Assembly: GCA_026415015.1 (NCBI GenBank)
Contig: JAOAHW010000050.1
Span: forward strand, 1 to 28,169
Direction of reading: 5' to 3'
DNA length: 28,169 nt
From: Syntrophorhabdaceae bacterium
GTDB lineage: Bacteria; Desulfobacterota; Syntrophorhabdia; Syntrophorhabdales; Syntrophorhabdaceae
Within the stretch, counting starts at the first letter, position 1; every line of letters starts with the position of its first letter. The notes below the pieces were generated by a model. The model was not told the DNA's origin and ran no database searches. It saw nothing but the letters and a program-made list of their open reading frames with translations. Below, one piece after another: positions 24,005-28,169 of this stretch. The translations under genes and the position numbers were made by a program.

Positions 24005-25601
24005 TTGTCAACATCTCCTCAGACCTCTGTATTGTTTTTTCTGTTATCTCTAAACCACCTAACATCCTTGCAACCTCACCTACCCTCTCAGTGTCCGTAA
24101 GCCTCTTTATGTCTGTTATCGTATAATCCTTCATCTGTTTTTTTTCAACAAGAAAATGACTATCTCCATAGACAGCTATCTGGGGTAGATGGGTTATACA
24201 TATGATTTGATGGTTTCTTGATAGGCTTTTTAGTCTCTGCCCTACCATATCAGCAACCATACCCCCTATGCCTGTATCTACTTCGTCAAATATCAGTGTC
24301 TTTTCCTCATCCCCGCCCATGACCTTTTTTATGGCCAACATAATCCTCGATAGCTCACCACCTGATACGACCCTCCTTAGAGGCTTCAGGGCCTCTCCAG
24401 GGTTCGTACTTATAAGAAAATCTATCTCATCCCTTCCATCCTCCTCAATAGTCCCCTTGTCCTTTATCTCAATGAAAAACTCTGTCTTTTCCATGGCAAG
24501 CATCTTAAGTTCATCCACAACCAACCTCTCTATCTCAGGTGCTATTTTTTTCCTTTCATGGGATATCATCTGGGCCAGGTCTTCTACTTCTTTTCTCAAA
24601 AGATCTATGTTTTTTTGTGTAATCTCTATATTACCTGTTAGTTCCTTTAGATATAAAAGCCTGTGTCTCGCATTCTCCTCGTATCTTTTTATCTCATCAA
24701 GGGTCTTTCCATACTTGTCTTTTATAGTAAATATCCTCGAAAGCCTCTCCTCAATCCTTTTTGATTCATCAGGGTCATGGGTAAGCCCCTTTTCCTCCTC
24801 TTTTATGTATCTAAAGATATCCTCAAGGTCATAGGATATGGATTCTATCCTCTGCCTTATCACCTTGATAAAATCTATATGGGAAAATGTCTTGACCATG
24901 TTTGCAGCAGATTTAAGTATGTCGTGGATTGAGCCTTCACCCTCATAAAACTTTTCACCTATCTCATGGAGTATCATCTTGATCCGCTCTGCGTCCTTTA
25001 GAACCTTGAGCCTTTCTTTCAGTCTCTCTTCTTCCCCTGCTTTCAGGCTAGCCTCCTCTATCTCATGGACCTGGAATTCGAGAAATGCCATTTCATTTAG
25101 CCTGCCTTCAGCCTCTTTATTCATTGTCCTTAACCTGTTTTCCAGTTCCCTAAGCTGCCTTACCTTATCGCTGAGGATAGACCTTTTTTCATCGAGACCT
25201 GCTATCTTATCTATTAGAGATATATATCTTTCCTTTTCCAGGAGGTCCCTGTGTTCATTCTGTCCATATATGTGTAAAAAGCTATTGCCCAGCTCTTCCA
25301 TCTTGTTTAATGTAATAGAATCATTATTTAGATATGCCCTTGACCGACCTGAGGCATGGATAACCCTTTTTATTATATACTCCTCTCCTTTTTCTAAAAA
25401 ATGGGCTACTATCTCTGCCTGTTTCGCTGAGGTCTTTAACATATCTGTGGATACCTTCTGATTTATAAGGGTAGACAATGCATTTATTATTATGGATTTT
25501 CCAGCCCCTGTCTCACCGGTTATGACATTGAAACCCTCATCAAAATCCACCTCAATCTCATCTATAATGGCAAATCCCTTAACCTTCAAGTACGCGAGCA
25601 T
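23982..25601 (-). CDS. recN: DNA repair ATPase RecN (SMC-like)
   Basis: A 539-residue SMC-family ATPase for double-strand-break repair. Walker A GETGAGKS is at residues 29-36, with the typical ITGETGAGKSIIINAL context and an N-terminal LKVKGFAIIDEIEVDF strand. Long coiled coils fill about 150-350, shorter than in true SMC proteins. The ABC signature VVSGGELSRIMLAIK and Walker B TLIFDEVDTGIGG come near the C-terminus, followed by QIICITHLPQIA. Length is normal for RecN (~550). It follows nadK with 2 bases between them and overlaps the GNAT start by 23 bases. The nadK-recN pairing is common in bacteria. Confidence 0.95.
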   Translation of the reverse strand: MLAYLKVKGFAIIDEIEVDFDEGFNVITGETGAGKSIIINALSTLINQKVSTDMLKTSAKQAEIVAHFLEKGEEYIIKRVIHASGRSRAYLNNDSITLNKMEELGNSFLHIYGQNEHRDLLEKERYISLIDKIAGLDEKRSILSDKVRQLRELENRLRTMNKEAEGRLNEMAFLEFQVHEIEEASLKAGEEERLKERLKVLKDAERIKMILHEIGEKFYEGEGSIHDILKSAANMVKTFSHIDFIKVIRQRIESISYDLEDIFRYIKEEEKGLTHDPDESKRIEERLSRIFTIKDKYGKTLDEIKRYEENARHRLLYLKELTGNIEITQKNIDLLRKEVEDLAQMISHERKKIAPEIERLVVDELKMLAMEKTEFFIEIKDKGTIEEDGRDEIDFLISTNPGEALKPLRRVVSGGELSRIMLAIKKVMGGDEEKTLIFDEVDTGIGGMVADMVGQRLKSLSRNHQIICITHLPQIAVYGDSHFLVEKKQMKDYTITDIKRLTDTERVGEVARMLGGLEITEKTIQRSEEMLTNAKKGIH

Positions 25602-25603
25602 CC

Positions 25604-26455
25604 CTATCTCTCACCCCATTTTAGTTTTTCCCTGAGGATCTCAAAATAGCCCCTGAAGGCGGATTTAATAAGCCTCACTGTATGAGGGGATTTCTTTACA
25701 ACCACTTCATCCCTGTATTCAAGGGGAAAACCTATCTGGCCATCTATGGTCAGGACAACCCTTTCATCCATTGATTTGAACACCGCCATCATTGATACAT
25801 CCTCAGGAAGGATAAGAGGTCTATTTGTGAGCATATGGGGACATATGGGTGTTACAATTATATTTTTAAGGGATGGGTAGAGTATTGGGCCACCTGCAGA
25901 TAGGGAATAGCCTGTTGAACCTGTGGGTGTAGAGAATATAAGACCATCTGCCTTATATGTTGTAAGATAGACGCTATTTACATATACCTCTATGTCTATT
26001 ATCCTTGCAAGGGCATCCTTTGTTATTACAGCATCATTGAGTACAGAGAATTCAAAGACCTCTTTTCCATCTCTTATAACACTTACATCAAGCATCATCC
26101 TTGTCGATATCTTGTATTGGCCTGAGACTATTTTTTCAAGCATAATAGGCATCTCTTCCACTGATATCTCTGTGAGGAAACCAAGGCCACCTAAATTTAC
26201 ACCAAGGATAGGAACATCCCTGCCTTTTAGGTATCTTGCCACAGCCAGCATGGTGCCATCTCCACCAAGGACAATTATAAGGTCTGCCCCTTCTCCCACA
26301 TGTTCAAGTTCTACCTTGTTTTCAAAATTTAGAAACCTTGCAGACTCCTCATCGAGGCATATCTCAATATCCTTTCCATACAGATTTATGATATTCCCTG
26401 CTAATCTTATGGCATCATCCTTTTTTCTCTTGCAGATTATATGCATCTTTTTCAT
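25604..26455 (-). CDS. nadK: NAD kinase
   Basis: A 283-residue ATP-NAD kinase making NADP+ from NAD+ in the cytosol. The catalytic GGDGTML is at residues 64-70. Family motifs GVNLGGLGFLTEI, SVLNDAVITKD, TPTGSTGYSLSAGGPI, CPHMLTNRPL and the DGQ segment are all present. Length is standard. The start ATG 26455 is well supported by an AAGAGGAG ribosome-binding site. It heads the nadK-recN-GNAT-pmbA-GT group, with a 90-base gap to the gene upstream that contains a perfect inverted repeat (26509-26540). Confidence 0.95.
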   Translation of the reverse strand: MKKMHIICKRKKDDAIRLAGNIINLYGKDIEICLDEESARFLNFENKVELEHVGEGADLIIVLGGDGTMLAVARYLKGRDVPILGVNLGGLGFLTEISVEEMPIMLEKIVSGQYKISTRMMLDVSVIRDGKEVFEFSVLNDAVITKDALARIIDIEVYVNSVYLTTYKADGLIFSTPTGSTGYSLSAGGPILYPSLKNIIVTPICPHMLTNRPLILPEDVSMMAVFKSMDERVVLTIDGQIGFPLEYRDEVVVKKSPHTVRLIKSAFRGYFEILREKLKWGER

Positions 26456-26508
26456 CTATAACTCCTCTTAGTTTTTCTCAGTTACTGAAGCGCCCTTACC
26501 ATCGAGTT

Positions 26509-26540
26509 TATAGGTCTTTATTGGAACATAAAGACCTATA
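26509..26540 (-). repeat. Perfect 12-base inverted repeat between the MetE-like gene and nadK
   Basis: TATAGGTCTTTA (26509-26520) and TAAAGACCTATA (26529-26540) are exact reverse complements with an 8-base loop. The stem begins 5 bases after the stop of the upstream gene and ends 53 bases before the nadK ATG. No T-run follows in either direction, so it is not a standard intrinsic terminator. It may be an operator or an mRNA-stabilising or processing hairpin within the operon. Confidence 0.75.
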
Positions 26541-26545
26541 GCCAT

Positions 26546-27580
26546 TCATGGTATATTATACCTTGACCTTAAATATAAAGAAACCTCTCGGAGTAATGCA
26601 AAAGATTTTTCAACAGTCAGTGTTTTATCTGGGTTAATGAGGTTGCATGTAGCAGGGGCAAGGATGCTGTTATCAATTATCAATGTCTTTTCTATTCCAT
26701 TGTCTATCAGTCTCTTCCATATATTCTCAAGTCTCTCTGCTATACTTTTCACATCCTCTCTTGAAAAGTCCTCAAAATATGTAGGTATAATACCCCAGCT
26801 TATAATGCCCCCTTTTTTAAGAAAATCTATGACCTTTCTGTACGATGCAAAGGCCTCTCCCTCTGTGTAGGCATTGAATGAGATAATATCAATATCAAGT
26901 GATAAGAGAAAATCCCAGTCTGGCCTCCCGCAGAGATGGACGCCTCTTGGACTTTTAACACCTTCAAAAAATTCATCCATTTCTTTTTTTGCCTTTATGC
27001 TGTCATAGCCGCACATGGCATTGAAGATAAATTCAAGGCCAGGGTCATCAATCCATACAAAGGCATTTTTATTTTTTTTCAATAGTTCTTCATACTGTCT
27101 GTTCAGTTTATGGTGTATAAAGGAGAAGGCAATGGAACGGATATCGTCATTATAGACAACAGGCATATTATTCTCATCTGTTAGCTTTAAAGTAAGGCTT
27201 ATAGGGCTTATTATCTGGCCCCTTATGGCCCTATACTTTGAGAGGTCTTGGTTTAAAAACTTTCGATAAATTAGTGAATATTTTTCTGATAGGACAAACC
27301 ACTCAGGGTTACCTTCCTTTTCAAGGTAATCTGGTATTCCTTCAAGAAATCTTTTGGTGTCTATATAAATCCTGTTTTTTTCCTCATCTATTATGACACC
27401 AGGAAAGCCCTCCATAGCCTGGACATACATGTCTTCATAGAAAGATAATTTTGGAAGCTGGGGCCAGAAAGGTATATCCATTTCAAGGGCGAGCCCTAAG
27501 GCCCTGTCTATATCCTCATGGGGCATAATACCCATGGCAGTGGTGGAGAGATTACCCTTAAACCCTAACCTGCCTTGCAT
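26546..27580 (-). CDS. MetE/UROD-superfamily zinc protein (methionine-synthase-like core)
   Basis: A 344-residue protein with the fold of the cobalamin-independent methionine synthase catalytic half or uroporphyrinogen decarboxylase. The zinc site is visible: H215 and C217 in VHLCGRPDW, a candidate Glu at 239 (NAYTE) and C312 in LAPATCNL. This mirrors the His-x-Cys...Glu...Cys set of MetE. At 344 residues it lacks the N-terminal half of true MetE (~750 residues), as do archaeal-type MetE and various methyltransferases using other methyl donors. The N-terminus (HEDIDRALGLALEMDIPFWPQLPK) is typical of UROD-like proteins. Substrate is unknown; a corrinoid-dependent or homocysteine methyltransferase role is inference. 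Its start overlaps the sucD stop by 23 bases with only a weak AGGA site. Confidence 0.72.
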   Translation of the reverse strand: MQGRLGFKGNLSTTAMGIMPHEDIDRALGLALEMDIPFWPQLPKLSFYEDMYVQAMEGFPGVIIDEEKNRIYIDTKRFLEGIPDYLEKEGNPEWFVLSEKYSLIYRKFLNQDLSKYRAIRGQIISPISLTLKLTDENNMPVVYNDDIRSIAFSFIHHKLNRQYEELLKKNKNAFVWIDDPGLEFIFNAMCGYDSIKAKKEMDEFFEGVKSPRGVHLCGRPDWDFLLSLDIDIISFNAYTEGEAFASYRKVIDFLKKGGIISWGIIPTYFEDFSREDVKSIAERLENIWKRLIDNGIEKTLIIDNSILAPATCNLINPDKTLTVEKSFALLREVSLYLRSRYNIP

Positions 27581-28169
27581 GGGATACAGCTTGTCCTATC
27601 TGGGCTGGGTTTTTCACAACAGTTACCCCTGCCTCTTCAAGGACCCTTATCTTTGTCTTTGCATCTCCTCTACCCCCTGAAATAATAGCCCCTGCGTGAC
27701 CCATGCGTCTTCCCTCAGGGGCAGTAACACCTGCAATAAATGCTACCAGGGGTTTTTTCATATTTTCACGGTAGTATTGTACAGCCTCCTCCTCTGCTGT
27801 ACCACCTATCTCACCTATTATGACCACTGCATCTGTATCCCTGTCCTCTTCAAACATCTTGAGGATATCTACATATCTAAGCCCTACAATAGGGTCTCCG
27901 CCAATGCCTATACAGGTAGACTGACCTATTCCTATCTTTGAAAGCTGGTCCACTACCTCGTAGGTTAAAGTGCCGCTCCTTGATATAATGCCTACACTAC
28001 CTTTTCTATGGATATAGCCAGCCATAACCCCTATCTTACATTTTCCTGGTGATATAATGCCTGGGGTGTTAGGCCCTATAAGCCAGCAGCCCTTTGATTT
28101 TATATAATGATAGACAGTGATCATATCAATTGTGGGTATGCCTTCGGTAAGGCATACAATGGTCTTGAT
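27558..28169 (-). CDS. sucD: Succinyl-CoA ligase alpha subunit, 5' end cut by window
   Basis: The frame is open through the right window edge. Residues encoded by 28125-28169 (IVCLTEGIPTIDM) match SucD, so the ATG at 28124 is internal and the gene starts outside. Visible are GPNTPGIISPGKCKIG, the SRSGTLTYEVVDQL segment, CIGIGGDPIVG and the GHAGAII segment with the His that carries phosphate during catalysis. The enzyme interconverts succinyl-CoA and succinate with ATP or GTP in the TCA cycle, with SucB/SucC as partner (probably encoded just upstream, outside the window). The visible part is the C-terminal ~203 of ~290 residues. It overlaps the MetE-like gene by 23 bases. Confidence 0.93.
   Translation of the reverse strand: MKTIVCLTEGIPTIDMITVYHYIKSKGCWLIGPNTPGIISPGKCKIGVMAGYIHRKGSVGIISRSGTLTYEVVDQLSKIGIGQSTCIGIGGDPIVGLRYVDILKMFEEDRDTDAVVIIGEIGGTAEEEAVQYYRENMKKPLVAFIAGVTAPEGRRMGHAGAIISGGRGDAKTKIRVLEEAGVTVVKNPAQIGQAVSHARQVRV

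Noticed and set aside
24268..24834. 188-codon open frame on the plus strand
   Set aside because: Antisense to recN; composition is Ser/Phe-rich low complexity, as expected from the reverse complement of a Glu/Lys-rich coiled coil.
26509..26540. Intrinsic terminator at the 12-base inverted repeat
   Set aside because: No T-run follows on either strand and the stem is AT-rich at both ends, so it is reported as a repeat, not a terminator.
1..28169. tRNA, rRNA, CRISPR array, insertion sequence or prophage genes
   Set aside because: None seen on reading both strands: no cloverleaf-like stretch, regularly spaced repeat array, transposase motif or phage structural gene. A proper covariance-model scan was not possible.

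Overview
The window is about 28 kb of AT-rich bacterial DNA (roughly 38-40 % GC by eye). Genes are densely packed, and Ile-ATA and Arg-AGG codons are common. The gene content includes a [FeFe]-hydrogenase maturase HydE, NifU/NifS, a short N-acetylglutamate-synthase-like GNAT, succinyl-CoA ligase, a caspase-like protein and a large Wsp-type chemosensory operon. This suggests an anaerobic bacterium of the Desulfobacterota / Nitrospirota / Deferribacterota type. That assignment is inference from gene content and style only; no rRNA or universal marker is present.

Layout. (1) Positions 1-4507, plus strand: the 3' end of a caspase-fold peptidase gene, a Phd/YefM-PIN toxin-antitoxin pair with a clear promoter/operator, a TIGR01777-type SDR protein, and a large secreted protein carrying HExxH and a calcium-binding-like loop. 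(2) 4604-8715, minus strand: hydE-nifU-nifS-cysE, read in that order, linking cysteine synthesis, sulfur mobilisation and Fe-S scaffolding with a radical-SAM hydrogenase maturase. (3) 8814-19547, minus strand: one 10.7-kb eight-gene chemosensory operon. Its order is MCP (single Cache), MCP (helical sensor), CheW, CheR-TPR, CheW with a Cys-rich N-terminus, CheA-REC, CheB, REC-SpoIIE. Order and sequence features match the Pseudomonas Wsp pathway (WspA-B-C-D-E-F-R), but the terminal response regulator carries a PP2C/SpoIIE phosphatase where WspR has a GGDEF diguanylate cyclase. (4) 19548-19833: a divergent intergenic region with tandem hairpins. (5) 19834-21069, plus strand: an MFS transporter, possibly leaderless. 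(6) 21092-28169, minus strand: sucD (cut by the window edge), a MetE/UROD-superfamily zinc protein, nadK, recN, a GNAT, pmbA/tldE and a GT4 glycosyltransferase, mostly with overlapping or abutting ends.

How the parts work together. The chemosensory genes make a self-contained signalling array: two membrane receptors, two couplers, a methyltransferase, a methylesterase, a hybrid kinase, and a phosphatase output that probably acts on an anti-sigma/anti-anti-sigma (STAS) partner not present here. The CheB receiver has lost its phosphoacceptor Asp, so adaptation feedback may be wired differently. The main candidate for something undescribed is this Wsp-like pathway with a swapped output domain. 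No tRNA, rRNA, CRISPR array, transposase or convincing intrinsic terminator was seen, and no gene-free stretch exceeds 300 bases.
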